This document shows, piece after piece, positions 25,021-38,300 of a stretch of 64,000 nucleotides of DNA (positions within the stretch are counted from its first letter, which is position 1; every line of letters begins with the position of its first letter). The DNA lies in assembly GCA_013397845.1 (NCBI GenBank), contig VZTG01001997.1, positions 1,078,884 to 1,142,883 of the forward strand. The letters run 5' to 3'. The notes under the pieces were generated by a model that did no database searches, was not told the DNA's origin, and saw only the letters and a program-made list of their open reading frames with translations. The stretch comes from Melanocharis versteri (Eukaryota > Chordata > Aves > Passeriformes > Melanocharitidae). The translations under genes and the position numbers were made by a program.

Positions 25021-27574
25021 ACAAGCCTACACTTACTGTTATAAAAATAACAGGGGGTCAACCTCACAATTGTACCAAAAATTCCTGCTGCAAAATCTCA
25101 GTCTTAATCATTGGCTTTTTTTCTGGGACCTGCTCTGTTTTGGAGAGATCATTGAGACACGTCTCTGTGTGTTCGGCTTTCCTGTTGTTTTCTGTAACTG
25201 TGTAAACTTAACATCACAAGCAGAATGGAAGAGTCAGGGTTCTGAGCTCAGGAAATGAAAGATATTGGTTTCACACTGCACTCACATGTCCTCTTCCTAC
25301 AACTGACATTCATTATATTCATCCTATGCACCCTCTAAGAGAAAGATTTGTCTCTTCATGAGCACTGGGAAAATTGTTAATAGGGAATTCCTAATCGTGT
25401 AGGAGAATCAGATATGCAAACTATAAAAAAGGAGAGCATTTGAGGATGGTCATATCACTGATTTCCAGGAGGCTCTACAAGTATTTCTGTTCAGGATGGG
25501 AAAAGACCAAAATGCCATTTACATGACTGATGTTAAACGTTCTATCTTGTAGTCTTGTAAATGAATTGCTGCCTCAAAGGCACTTCATGTCATGAAAACA
25601 TTTTACATTCAACTGGAATAATTGCACATTTAACTTCAAAGTTACAACCTGCCTCGGGTATTAATTTGTTAGGTCCACACTGGAACTGTAGAAATGTCAA
25701 AAGAATTGGCTCAGGATAGAGCTGTCATGCCCCACAAACTATTCCATCTTGTCTGTAGTCTCTACTGCAGGTATTGAATCAAAATTTCTCATAATTCAAG
25801 TTAACCCAGATACATGACAATCACTGAAGAATGTTTAGCTTGCTTGAGCAAGACTTCTGGGTTGTATTACAAAATGAGGAGCTATTACGTTGCACTACTG
25901 CCAGCTTGCTCTATTGCTTTTAAATTGGTTTTGTATGCACAAATAGCTACGGAGCTAGGGCATGTTCCTCAAACAGATAGTTATTTAATCTCTTTTAAAT
26001 TAAAAAGAAGGCTGTGAAGTTGGTTTTATTTTTGAATCACTGTGGTAATGGATGCTTGCAAAGAGATAAAGGCTCTGGTAATACAAGCATAAGTAATGCC
26101 CAAGTGATTTAATTCACTGATTTTACAATGTTCCTGCTGGTAACAGAACCATTTGGCATTAACATCATCATTGCTTTTAGGCTCTGCTCAGAAATGTGAT
26201 AAAACACCTTACATTTTATGCCAGTTTCAGACATTTGTGATTCAAAATCAGTGAAAAGGCTTTCCCCATTTTCCACCTCTTTTTTTCAAATACCAACCAT
26301 CAGATGACGTGTGGGACAGGTTAAACAAAGCAAACTGAGGTAAACCCGATGGATACATGGCATATGGGGGCAATCTGCTGGTAATTTCTGAAGGATTCGC
26401 CCCTCATGAGCTTAAGGTAGCACTTTCTTTATTTGGCAAGAACAATTTTACAAAGACAAAGCCTTTACAAACAAAACTCATCAACTAAGGTGATGTATGG
26501 GTGATCTTCTGATCATAACAGAAACTTGATTTTGCTTACCTTTTTTTGCTACTGAGATAATATTCCTGATTAAAATGCATGCAGAGAAGTGATACCAAAA
26601 AATTGTGAAGTAGTGGTTTAGTCTCAATATTTACTGAAAAGTTTTCTTCTTGGAATTTGGTGATTTATCATTTAAATATGTCTTTACCTTCAAAATTATC
26701 ATGGCATGGGGGCTGCAGCTAACTTTAAATCATACCTAATCTCTTAAAGCTATGATTCAGTTTATTATGTTTGTTTATAGCACCATTGCTTCAAAATTAT
26801 TTAATTTGATCAATCTTCGCATTTTCCAATTTATGTTTAACATTTAATAAGATGAATCCTTTTTTTTTTTAACTTTCCCAACCTAAATTGAAAAGGGAAA
26901 AATACGTATTAGTAATTCAAATCTTGTTTTCTGATTATTGCTATACAATTTCTCCATAACAACTTGATATTATGTATGAGATAATTCTGAAATATTTGTG
27001 GGCTAAATATCTCTGAAAACATACATTAAATAGGAACCTGGTGCTATCACCATTATTGGAGTAAAATATTCTTGTTAAATTTTTCCAATAAATCAGTCAA
27101 TGAGGCGGTTATTTAATTTCTATGATCTAATGTCTTCTGCTACTTTTAATTAAAAATGTACCTAATCATGTAAACATTGTTATGAGCAAAACATTTTCCA
27201 CTTATGAGTTTTTAAGTGTCAGCAGGCACATCTGGAACTTTGCTTAATAGATGATAGAAGCGTCCAAATTTGCCAAGAACAAAAATATAGACAGCAAATT
27301 TCAGGAGAAGGATAGGGTCTTGTGTTTACTTGAAGCAGCCTGCAGAGGTGATAGATAACATATTGAAGTCTTCATTTAACCATCAGCAGTAGACCATTAA
27401 TTTAGCAAGGTAAGTGCTTTCAGAGAAGGCTAGTTAGTCTGGAATTCTAAGTGACCTGATTTCTACATTTTTGGCATTTTCTATTTAAAAAGTGCATTAC
27501 AAAACCTGCAATATATGATAGCATTTAATGATTATGTCTGCAGAGAATTGGGCAGCTATCACTCACTCCTGAGA

Positions 27575-27700
27575 GATTTTACTGGTGACACCAAGCCAGA
27601 AGACAAGGCTGACTTCCCACAAGGTTGACTAACCCCTGCAGCTTTTGTTCAGGGACACAGGCATACTGAAATGTGTTAATCTGGAAGTGTGATCCAGTGG
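27575..27700 (+). repeat. Possible heavily decayed CR1 ORF2 fragment
   Basis: The codons at 27578-27595 read F-T-G-D-T-K, one or two substitutions from the F-A-D-D-T-K around the reverse-transcriptase active site of CR1. Downstream text ('aagacaaggctgacttcccacaaggttga', then 'ccctgcag') loosely follows the order seen after that box in CR1 elements. The match is short and no 3' UTR block was found downstream, so chance similarity is a real alternative. Both boundaries are guesses. Confidence 0.25.
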
Positions 27701-30700
27701 GACATTAAAAACCCAAACCAAGGGAAAGAAATGGTTTTTGCCACAACTGCTGTGCATCAGAGCCCCAGCTCCCTGCTGTTTCCTGGAGCCACGGCAGCAG
27801 CTAGATAAAAGTTGAGGCTGGCTCAAGGTGAGGGTCTGAAGCAAGATGTTGAATTTACACCAAGCAATTCAGCAGGGTACAGAGATACTTCAGCTAGCAG
27901 GAAAGCTGGGCTCAGAGGTGGATGAAATGATGACTTGGAGAAGCCAACATGGAACGGCGTTTATTTTTCTGTGTTGTAGTCTTTGAGGTATTAACAAAAG
28001 TTGTATTTGCTGCTAAAAGGAAAGCTGGATCTTTGATGGATGCTGCCTTTAACCTGGCTGCTGGTCCCACTGGGGCCAGTGAGGACCTTGCCAAGGTTTC
28101 TTTTTCTTTGCAATAGGGATGAGCTCTGTGAAGTTGAGAGGGGAAGCAGAGGCTGCCTGTTGTCAAGAATTATGTTAATTTTTAGATCAAAGTGATTGTC
28201 TGGCTGGGCTTTGCCTGGAAGGACCACCCCACCATAAAAGGAGGCACAGATCAATCATACTCAGCATCTGGATTTTAAAGGAAGTGCTTGAATTAAGATT
28301 TGCATTTCTCTAAGGATTCTGTACAACTAATAGATGAGAGAGACATGTCCAGAGTGTGATTTAGCTATTTCAGTAAATTAGCTAATCCAGATCCAAGCAA
28401 CTCTAATGTACAGCCAAATTGCATTCACATAGGTCATGAAGAAATCAGGATTTTAAAAAAAGATATATAAAATAAGGTTCCAAAGTATCTTTTCAACATT
28501 TTTTCCTGTTCTTTTTACAAATTCTCATTTAAGTAATTGTTTACATGTGATGTCTTTTATCAGCTAAGGGTAACAGCTTTGATATCACTGAAAATTTGCC
28601 AGAAAAAGACTCAGTTGAAGTCTATTAATAATTTGAGAAATATTTTTAATGGACTACTCAACAGATGATTATTTCATTATTATGTTCACTGTCAGTCCTT
28701 CACTCTTCTGAACAGAAGACCTTATGTTGCTAGCTAATGTTCATTTTGTAAAGCTGCTGAATTCTTGGTCTTCAATTTGGAGTGGAGTAGTAAGAATAAC
28801 AGTTGGTTACACCTAGCAGAAATAATAGAATTTTCATTTATATATTGTTTAGATTGCATTGTGACTGCCTGCACAATAGTGTCTCTGTGCAAATGATGTT
28901 TAATATTTAACTAGAAACTCTTAAGAAATTTCAAATTTGGGTTGTAAAACTCAGTGTTTTGGGAGCAGCTTCTAAAATACCATTTGATAACCTACAGTTT
29001 TATTCCTGGATTAATAATGCATCAGCACTCTTTTCAAGTAAAAAAACAGAGCTTTGTTCAAAGTGCTGATATGCAGCACAATATGGGGAATGTTGTCAGA
29101 CTTAGAGCACGCAACTTTATCAAACAGAAAGTAAACCCATGTTGTTACTGGTCTGCACAGGAATGTCACAATGGGAACCTCTGTTTAGAGAAAGGCAACT
29201 TAAGGGCACCAAAAAAGCTTTGTACACCAGCTTCAAAGTGAAGCTGCATTTAATTTAAAGGCCTGTTTGGTTTTCTAGAACAGCTCTTAATCTGTTTCTG
29301 TGGGATACTCTCCTGGCACACTGCAGAGTGTTTTCTGCCTAAACTTAGCTATATTTGTGTTCAGTATAAGGATTGCAGAGAAAAAATTAGAAAGTATTGG
29401 CTTCTGCAGGCAAACGGTGAAACAAATTCTTGGGTTCATATAGATAGTCTGAGAATCACATCCCTTTTCCAATGTAAAATTTCAGCTTCTCTGCAGTTCC
29501 TGAGGAGTGCTCTTTTGGCTGGCTGATGACAGTTCTGGTCTTCATGCCTATCTGTAACAGGAGCCACCAAGGTGTTCTGGCCAAATAATCCCTATTGCGC
29601 CACAGATGGAGTCAACAGCTCAGCTCCCACACGGCATTGATTTGTGATTTAGATGACGGTTTGTGCTTGTTGGGTCCATGTTTGAGCTGTGGCCCTCCCT
29701 GCGAGCACCTTCTTTGGGTTTTAGATCTCTCTAGTTCAAGTGCACTGGCTTCAAAATTAACGTCCTTTGCCCTAGACGCTCCAGTGTATCCCCATGAGTT
29801 GCATGAACAATATGCAAACATTTTTAATATTTTATAAGATTGTTAGTTTTGGCTTTGTTTTGGTTTCTTTTTCTGGGGCGTGATGCTTACTGTCATAAAC
29901 CAGAGTGCAGCCTTACATCTAGTGTGATAGGTTTTCAGTAAAAGCATTCAGAAATCATGGACATACTATTTGCTGAAATGAAATTGCATTTCAGCAGGGT
30001 GTTAAAAAGGCTGTGAACTACTTACTCTGAAATTACCCTGTAGGGTGACAGTTTTATACATAGCAAAAATAATTTCGTAGAGGAACCTAAACTTTACTCA
30101 AAATCTACGGACCAAGTATCACATTTTCATTGGGAATGGGGGTTACTGAGGAAACAGGGGACCTGAGGGAAAAAAATCCTCATTAAGTTATTTCAATTGT
30201 TGACCTATTGCAAAATTAAATAAAGATTGTAAATTTAATCTGCTTCAACAAGACATCAGAAATACAGACAGCACTGCATTCCTTATTACTTTAATTATAA
30301 GTACTACAATATTTATAAATTTCTACTTGCGTAAATATATGCCCAACTGCTGGCTACTAATTATATATGCAACTATATTTAGCTATCAGCTACATAGAAA
30401 TAGAAGACGACTTTGTATCAACAGGAAAAATTTAACATCACAGAGGGGGTTTGTGTCATTCTACAAGTGCCCTCCTGGAGGTTAGCTTATGAGCATCTGA
30501 CTATATGTATTCTTAATTAGTAATTGTGCTTCCAGTGCTTTCAGCTGATAATACATGGATTTTCTAGAAATCTTACTTGAGTAAATTGCCATATTTAGCA
30601 GTCTTACCCTCTCAAATTCTTTTTCAAGCCATGGGAATTATTTCTTGCTATGCTAAGGCAGCAGGGTTTTCCCTCTTAATTCTTATAATTCCATTAAGTA

Positions 30701-32426
30701 AACCTGCTGAGAAAATAGCCGTTATTATAATAGTGTAGATTTTCTGCTGCTCCATTGGAGTGAAAATAAGGTTGATAATTGACCAATATGTTATAGCATT
30801 TATCCAGCATCTTAAGGTAATCCAATCCCTATTCAGGTGTTCTGTTTTCTGCTTATAAATACCAAAAAAGAAAGAGTGACCATATCAGCAAGAAATTGTG
30901 GTTAAACAGGAATGAACCACACAGACTGTGACTTGCTAGTCAGCACAACTTTCCTCCAAAGGACTTTCATTCTTACCCTTGGGGTTTAATTTTATTGGAT
31001 ACTTCTCTACTTTGTTTAATTTCTTTTATATATTCTTACGTTGGTGATCACTCCATGAATTTTAGGCAAGTTTTGCAAAGGAGTCAGATAAATGTAGGTA
31101 CTCAAATCAAACTGATTTTGCACTATATGAGTGAGGTTTTTCCTCACTGGAATTTTCATGCTTCTCAAGTCAGCAAGAAATGCTGACTTCTTGGAGTAAG
31201 AGGTAGCCAGATTGAACCTGGTTTTTTCCACCTCAATATCCAGACACTCCAGAAGAAAAAGGAGGAAATACAGCTTATGCTGAATACAGTGGAATAGATA
31301 CTATTGTCTTCCACTGTTGAGTCATTGAAGTGCGGAATGAAATTCCCTGTCAGCATTCCTCACCGACGACTAAGCTCTGTAAGAGATCCTGCTACCACAG
31401 GGGCTGTTTCCCTATATAATTTCAGCTGCTAAGAAGGATTAACTTTTTTAATGACAGCATTTGCACCAGCTTTTCAATGCAAGGCCATGGATATCAATCC
31501 CTTTTCTGTCTTCATTCAGATAATGTCCTATAAAAGGGAGAAGGCTGCTGTCCTTTGACTCAGAACTTCCCTTGTGACAGGCCCCTTAGGAATTCAAAGA
31601 TAATCAGTATGGTGCACTTTAGAGTGCAAGCAAAAGTTAAAACGAAAAGCGAGGCCTTGGAATTATTTAAATCCTCATTAACTTTAATAAAGGCTTTGGG
31701 TTTAGATGTCTGATGTATGAAGTTTTGGGTTTATATCTTAAGGGGCAAGAGAGGAACAGAAAAAAAGCAGAACTGTAAGAATTCAACATTAAGAAATGGA
31801 CAACATTTCAAAACAAGGTTAAAAAAATATGTTAATTTCAGAACAAAACAGAGAAAAATCACAGAAATGCAAGAGATATTGCTTTCATATTGCATAGACA
31901 GAGGATAAAGAAACTTTTTTTCATAGTTAATGGCTACTTCTTTAAAGTATCCAACATTCCAGTGCTCACATCACAGAGAGAACAGATTGAACTCACCTAG
32001 CTGCTGTTTTTAAGACAGAAACAGAGGCTGAAAATATGGTTTATGTTTTCACCTCTTTTGAGCTATTTGGGCTTGTTTCATTCTTGCTGTAGCTATGTTT
32101 TGATCAGAGGACATTTTTTGTTCAGTCCAACATAAAGGACCCACAAACACTCTATGAGCTGAAAATCTGATTCTTGATGAAAAACTTACACTAATTTTTC
32201 ACAGATCAATATTAAATTAATGAATTTATGTTCAGGGAATAAGTAAAAATAGCTCTGAGAAAAAGAAGCATGTGTTATGATAATCATGAGTGAAATTTAG
32301 CTGTTTTTTAATACACCTTGGCTCTGGTCTTCGCTCAAAGATCAAGGTAGCTCCCTTAGATAGGACTGAGTGTGTTGGGATGTAAAGTCCCTTTTCATTT
32401 TTTGATCGTGTGCTATTCTTGCACAT

Positions 32427-32444
32427 CTTTTCTTTCTTTCTTTT

Positions 32445-32496
<52 letters not shown>

Positions 32497-32519
32497 TTCT
32501 TTCTTTCTTTCTTTCTTTT
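32427..32519. repeat. (CTTT)n microsatellite, about 93 bp
   Basis: Near-perfect CTTT tetranucleotide array with two breaks where an extra T is present. The plus strand is pure pyrimidine and the array is a mirror repeat, so it could form a triplex (H-DNA) under supercoiling. It creates spurious frames of Phe/Leu/Ser (plus) and Lys/Glu/Arg (minus). The length makes it the best candidate for a polymorphic marker in the window. Confidence 0.97.
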
Positions 32520-35500
32520 ATGTGCTTCAGTTTACTCACTATTTATAGTTACTGCATTCAGATATGGGAAGAAACTGAAGCTACTTCCTGTTGCTACCCT
32601 ACAAGAACTTCAAGACCTTTCTCAAAACAGAGCGTAGCTTATATTTTTCCAGTTAATATTTTCTTTATTTAACATGAGACTTCCTGTTACAAAAGAGGGA
32701 CTTGTATAAGGAAACACCAAAGCAAATGTTCAACTCATTAGGAGTTCAGTTTATAGAGCTAAGTTGATTTTGCTGAAGTTTACCATCCTTTGGGAGATTA
32801 TTGACTAATCCATAAGAAATGACAAATAAATATAATTATATCTGCATAAGATAAACACAAAGCTGCATATGGAAATAAAGAGAACAATTTTTACATTACT
32901 CTCCACTTGTCAGCCTTTCCAAAGTAGCTAGGATTTGGCTTGTGTTTTCAACCTCTTTACCTCTGTCCCTCAGCAGTGCCCGTAGCTGGACACACCACTG
33001 TAATCGTGGACGTGTGTTACCAGCTGGTACTGTAAGTAGCATGAATCTGTATTCATGTAAACATCATAATGTGTAAACCTAGTTTCTCAAGGAAAAATTG
33101 CACCCAGAAATCTGGCCCAGACACTGCTGATGCCTCTGGCCTTTTTAATTCCATTGGTTGTTGGGTTGGTTGCTACCCTCTCTCCCTACCAAAAAGCGTG
33201 GCGGAATCTTTTTGACCACCACACATGGGAATTGCGTATTTTCCTTATAATGACTGAATGCAGCCAAACATTTGGTGGAGGCCTATGCAAAGCAAAACCT
33301 CAGTGCTCGTGTTTGGTGGATGCAGTCTTATCTGCCTTTCAGTATTACAGGAAAAATGTTGTGAATGACACTGGAGACTACATGGGCTGCGAGCTGCCAG
33401 CAGCAGCCTGGGCTCGGCCAAACTGCCCAGTCACACAGCCCCGTATGCCTGAGCCTTGCACTGCCCTCAGGCACAAATCAAAAATCCACAAGTGATTTCA
33501 CCTGGTTCACATTGGCTGTGGCTGGAAAATCAAGCTCCACACTTCTGTCACAATCCTGTGCACAGTGTAAAACTCGAGAAGACTGAACCAATATGCTTGA
33601 TAAGATCAGAGGTTCTCATAATGTGGATTGTGGAAAGGAAAGGTTTCATAGAGGGTCACGCAGACCAGAGTGGTTTAGCAGCAGACTGATTTCCCAAGGT
33701 AGAAGGGGACTCCAGTACCCTCAGACAAACCAATACCACAACCACTTCAGGCTGAGCAGTTCCTGCTGATAACTACGAGGTTGCAGGGAATTAAGAGAAA
33801 ACCCTCAAAATCAGGCACAGGTTTTCTTCCCTCCTTCCAGACTAAGTCGCTGATCCAGAGACATCATAGTTGTGCCCCAATGGCGACCCAAAAGTGGGAC
33901 ACCGTCAATTTATAAAATTTGAAAAATCCCTATATAGTTCAATCTTGCCAGGTTGTCCCAGAAACTTCGTCCGGTGCTTTTCTTTCTGCAACCTAGCTGA
34001 CATTTTCATTCAGGAATATTTGCATTAGGCAAGGAATCTGAGATCAACCAATGTTTTTTAACATGTCAAACTCAGAGACAGGCTGCAGAGATTTGTGAAT
34101 TCTTTGTTAGCTATGAGAGCCAAAACCAGGCAAAAAAAGATTCTTGTAAATGTTCTGTTGAAAAGCTAATATTTTAACCTTTTAAAAATTCATTTGTTTT
34201 CAGTATAAAAGGTTTACACAGCTTGTAGGAAATCCATTTTTGGGACATAATTGTCTCTTCCTATAGTCCTTTTATCTTATTTCTTCCTCTTCCCAAGCAA
34301 CCAATAAAACACAAGAATGCCTATAAAAATAGCTGTTTGAACCAGTAGAATAATTTATTTACATATATAAGATGTTTCATGCAAGGATTTCTTTTTTCTG
34401 GAACATGCTGTGTGGCATGCAGTATCATGTCTTCTTCCTCTCAGTGGCAGGAAGATGTCTGATCTAATTCAGAAAGATCATCAGTTAACTATTTTTAAGA
34501 ATGGCATTGTTTTCACATAGACAGCATTGAAACCATATGGTCTTTCCTTTTTCTTGTCTTGTGCTTTCATCTAACAGATATTTATGTTTGAAAGTACTGG
34601 AAAGCATTTAGCTTTTGAATCTATCCCTACCTTCTGGCACTCTGCTTAATTTCCAACTTTTTCATCAATGAAATCAGTGTTTCAGCACGAAAGTACTTTT
34701 CCCTTTCTCATATCTACCTTCCAAGTGTTCAGTGCTAATGATGAAACAGAGCACTGGAAGGACTTGCTGAAAAGAAGCAGATTTGTCTCAAAGTTTTTAA
34801 GCCATTTTAGGAGAACCAGTAGCTTGAAAATAATTTCAAGAGCATACATGATTTTTTAGGAATTGTGCAGTAAAAAGTAGCTAAAAATGTATGTTGGATG
34901 GTAAAATATCTTGATTTTTTTTTTTCTGGAATCATTCCAAACTTGAAACAATTGAAGATCTCTTTTATGAACAAGCAGATGATGGATTCTATCTGACTCA
35001 GCAGGGTACTTCAGTATGTGCCCACACCTAAGTACAGCTCATCTGAAGAATGAGAGTTACATTGGTCTTATTAACTTGCAGATCTAGTGTGTAATCAGTG
35101 TTTTCTGGGGCTGGAATGTGACTGATGGCTCAGTCTGTCTTCTCTGAGCCAGCAGCTCCTTGTGTGATATGTCCCAGGGGACGTGATGATTTGCACTTCA
35201 TGTCGTACGTGGATGAAGCAGATCCCTGTGTCCTAAGGAGAAGTTAATCTCAGCTCCACCCACTGTTTGCCAGCGTGCAGGTTAAAAGGAGTTCAAGCTG
35301 TGGGCAGTGAATGAGCACATTTAGGAAAGTCTGAGTTGAACCATGATCTCTTTTGTGCAGATGAATGCTTGTCTGTACATTCTTCCATCTGCCTCCGATA
35401 ATCATGGCCGTGCATCCTTAGGGACTTACGAAGGGGCAATCATGCAAGAATAAGTTTGTCTGTGCCTTCTTACATTGTTCATTACATTTGCCTTGTCAAA

Positions 35501-36130
35501 ATGTACACAATAATCCTCACTGATGCCCTGCAGGATCACGTTCCTTCCCTACCATTTATTTCCTTGTCTTCAGCAGCTTTAATTTCCCTAAATTTCTGCA
35601 CATGGGTTACAGACACTCTTGTGGATGTCAGTTGCTAAATTTTGGCCTTAAACCCAGGGAATTCAATATGCAGTGATGCATCCCTGACATAAAGAGGCGG
35701 TGGGCCACCCAGCAGCAAGGGTGAGAGTTTGCAGGGGAAGTGAGACACATCAGACAAACAAACAAATAAAACCTGGCAAGGCAATTACTCAGTGACTGAG
35801 CAATGAGTGACTCTGGCTAAATCAAAAGCCACACAGAAGGAAGAGCATGTGTGAAGACAGTTATTTCTGATTATTTCCAGTTTTAAAGGGGTTCAGAAAG
35901 TTACATTTTTGCACCTTCTGTCCTCACAGCTCTAGCATGACCTTTTAAGTTGTTTACCCATCACAAGTCACATACTATGTTTTTATTTACATTTTAAATT
36001 GTAGATGCTTTTCCTGATGCCAGGCAAAGCTATTTTTTCCTATGACAGACAGCAACATTCGTCCAGAGAAAGCTCAGTTCAGACACCGTGTTCTTGTTAC
36101 TGCCACCACCATGCCATGTACCCAGCATTT
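32520..36130. other. Unique sequence, no gene recognised
   Basis: A 121-codon frame at 33130-33495 (+) begins with a hydrophobic stretch (MPLAFLIPLVVGLVATL), but it has no recognisable family and is overlapped in another frame by 33365-33586 and 33456-33689. A retroviral primer-binding-site-like motif is at 33881-33900, without an identifiable LTR or gag/pol frame around it. Confidence 0.5.
35754..35770. repeat. Short (CAAA)n tract
   Basis: About four imperfect copies of CAAA/TAAA. Short and unremarkable; noted for completeness. Confidence 0.7.
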
Positions 36131-36184
36131 ATGGTTGAACCCAATGATCTTTTCCAACCTAAATGATTCTGTGATTCCATGATA
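36131..36184 (+). repeat. CR1 LINE 3'-end fragment
   Basis: Plus-strand CR1 3' UTR terminus: 'ggttgaacccaatgatct', then 'tttccaacctaaatgattct', then the terminal short repeat 'gtgattccatgatag'. The expected order of the CR1 3' hallmarks is kept, with a few substitutions (for example 'gaaccc' where 'gacttg' is common). Upstream of 36131 I cannot follow the CR1 body, so this is an extremely 5'-truncated insertion, as is usual for this family in birds. Confidence 0.85.
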
Positions 36185-38212
36185 GGCCCTGCCAATGGAT
36201 TTTGAGCAGCTCCCTGGAACTGGTGTTGTGAAATGGGATCATTGCACTGGAGCTGCCACTTCCTTGGGAAGACACTCTGGAGTTAGCCTATCTGGTGTTG
36301 AAATGGATCAGATTTTTGCAAATGCAAAATGAGAGTATTTAAATAAAGTGAAGAGGTTAAAAATTAACTCACATATTTGGAAGCATTATCTGTTGTTCCC
36401 CAGAGAAAGAGATGAACATCAACAAATGAAGCTCTAGAGAAACATTTTTTTTTCAAAGACCTGGCTTCAAAGGATCTAAATATATTGATGGTAGAATAAA
36501 AAAGTTAATTAGAATAGCACACCACTAACCTGTAAGATATACATATAGGTAATGCTAAGAAAAAAGAAAAGCTGGAAGTAAATCTTAGCCTCACCGAAGT
36601 TAACCACAAAGACTGGGAGTGTCTTTACATCTGCAAGCAGAAAGCTTAGAATAGGCCTGAGATGAACCATCTCATTAACCACCTGTCTTTACAGAGATTA
36701 GATCTGAGATGTGACAGCCTTACATGTTAGTTCTGAGATTACCTCAATCACTGAGGCCTTGTTTCCTGTGGTCAATTTTAACTCTATGGGTAAAAATTAG
36801 CTGTGCATATGACCATATCTTTGATTCTTCTTTCTTCAAAATATCTTTTTTCAGCAACTGAGCATAAAACTTCTCATATTTTCATGTAAAAATCTAGAAA
36901 ATGCTACTAGTTCCCCTTGGATTGTCTTTCTATATGGTACCTTGCTATTAGGGTCAGAAGCGGTGTTTTGTTGGCACAGCAAGTTGCACACAGTGATGTT
37001 GGCGTGCCTCTCGTTTTGTCGCGAGAAGTGAAACATTAACTGTTCCTCCCTCCTCAGTGTGCTCCAAGGCAGGAGCTGTGCTTGGTCATCACGTTGAGCA
37101 TCCTGCGTGGTTGTCAAGCGAAGAAACTCATGATGGGGAATTCTCCCACCCAGCTGCTCCTGCCCTATACAGCTCTCAGCTGTGTGGGTCTCAATGACTG
37201 GGTTTCAATGGCAGAGTACAGGTATAGATTACATAAATACTGCCCTTCTATATATTTCTTTCATGCCTAACTCCTGTCAGGTGATTTGAAGTGTCTAAAG
37301 CTTGATTCAACTGAGAGAATAATGACTCCACGAAGATGAGAATGTGAAGGTTCGTGTGTTCAAAGGGTCCCTTTCTGGAGCTTGCTCAGAGGGCTGCTTG
37401 AGCTTCCCTGTAGAACCAAATGGCCTGAAACTGGCTGAGTGATGCCAGTTAAAGATGCCACCTTGCAATACAGAGCCAAAACATTTCCACAGTAAGGAGA
37501 AAAATAAATAAATTGCTAACAGTTTGGGAGGCTTTTTGAAACTCTTTCCATATAAAGCTGTTCTGCAATCTGTCATCAATCTGCAGTAACCCAGTGAAGA
37601 AAAACAGAGCTATGGTATCAGTTTGGATGTCAGGTCCAGTTGCAAAAAGCTGCTAAAAACATGCAAAGCCAAATTTGGAAGATCTCAGATTCATATTCTT
37701 GGAAAAGGATACATTGGCAGAGACATGAGCAGAATTTTTAATTTATACAAAAAGACTTGTCTAAAAAGTGCTTATACTCCTTATTTGGCAAGTCTTTGGA
37801 GCTTGAATTATCATATATTTTTGCCCAAGCAGGAAGATTTGCTTTCACAGTATGAGAACTTTTAATCTGCCACTGGAATGGTTAAATTCAGGAGTATTTC
37901 TGACCAATCCTCCCCTACAACTATAAAGAATTTCACAAGGTAAATACTGGGAAACTCTCATGACTAGTGATTAAAAACCTCCAAAACATTTAAAAGCCCA
38001 TCCTGGAGCCTGCTGTAATGGACACTTTCCAAAGATTACCTTAAAAGTTTTAATACACACTTTCTACAGTCATTTCATGTAGCTGTTGCTGGTCTAGTTT
38101 TGTCTTCTCAAATTGAATTTATTTCTCTTTTTTTTATGAACACATTTCTTTCTGCTTCCGGGATCTGCAGATAGACTCCTTTTTATTCCTACAGGACATT
38201 CCTCTGCTCATG

Positions 38213-38300
38213 CCTTTTTGGGTGTTTTTTTGGTTCTCTTTTTGGGGGGAGGGAGGTGGCTTTGGGGGGGTTTTGAGTGTTGTTTTTTTCTTTTTTCCCT
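38213..38300. repeat. T/G-rich low-complexity tract
   Basis: Mixed runs of T and G with very few A or C on the plus strand, including T7 and G6-G7 runs. The G runs at about 38244-38270 could in principle form a G-quadruplex. A spurious Lys/Pro-rich frame lies on the minus strand. Confidence 0.85.

Larger units (their letters stand above)
22788..32426. other. A+T-rich unique sequence, possible conserved non-coding blocks
   Basis: No gene recognised. The TA/TG microsatellite (24951-25020) and the doubtful LINE trace near 27.6 kb are listed separately. The part at about 30.17-30.83 kb is rich in TAATTA-type cores and lacks repeats, which is the look of a conserved non-coding element, but conservation cannot be judged from one sequence. 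A 69-codon frame at 23860-24069 follows an acceptor-like tract and is discussed as a finding. Confidence 0.5.

Noticed and set aside
31167..31189. Perfect 9-bp hairpin (aagtcagca / tgctgactt, 5-nt loop) as a microRNA or terminator
   Set aside because: Too short for a pre-miRNA, and about two stems of this size are expected by chance in 64 kb.
32342..32539. Lys/Glu/Arg-rich minus-strand frame
   Set aside because: Direct product of the CTTT microsatellite; not a protein.
33130..33495. 121-codon frame with signal-peptide-like start as a small secreted protein
   Set aside because: Only the hydrophobic N-terminus is suggestive; the rest is unpatterned, and two overlapping frames are also open. 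Hydrophobic starts are common in T-rich DNA.
33607..33660. 'gaggttctcataatgtgg' as a hAT/Charlie terminal inverted repeat
   Set aside because: Match to the usual terminal repeat is short and no partner repeat was found within a few kilobases.
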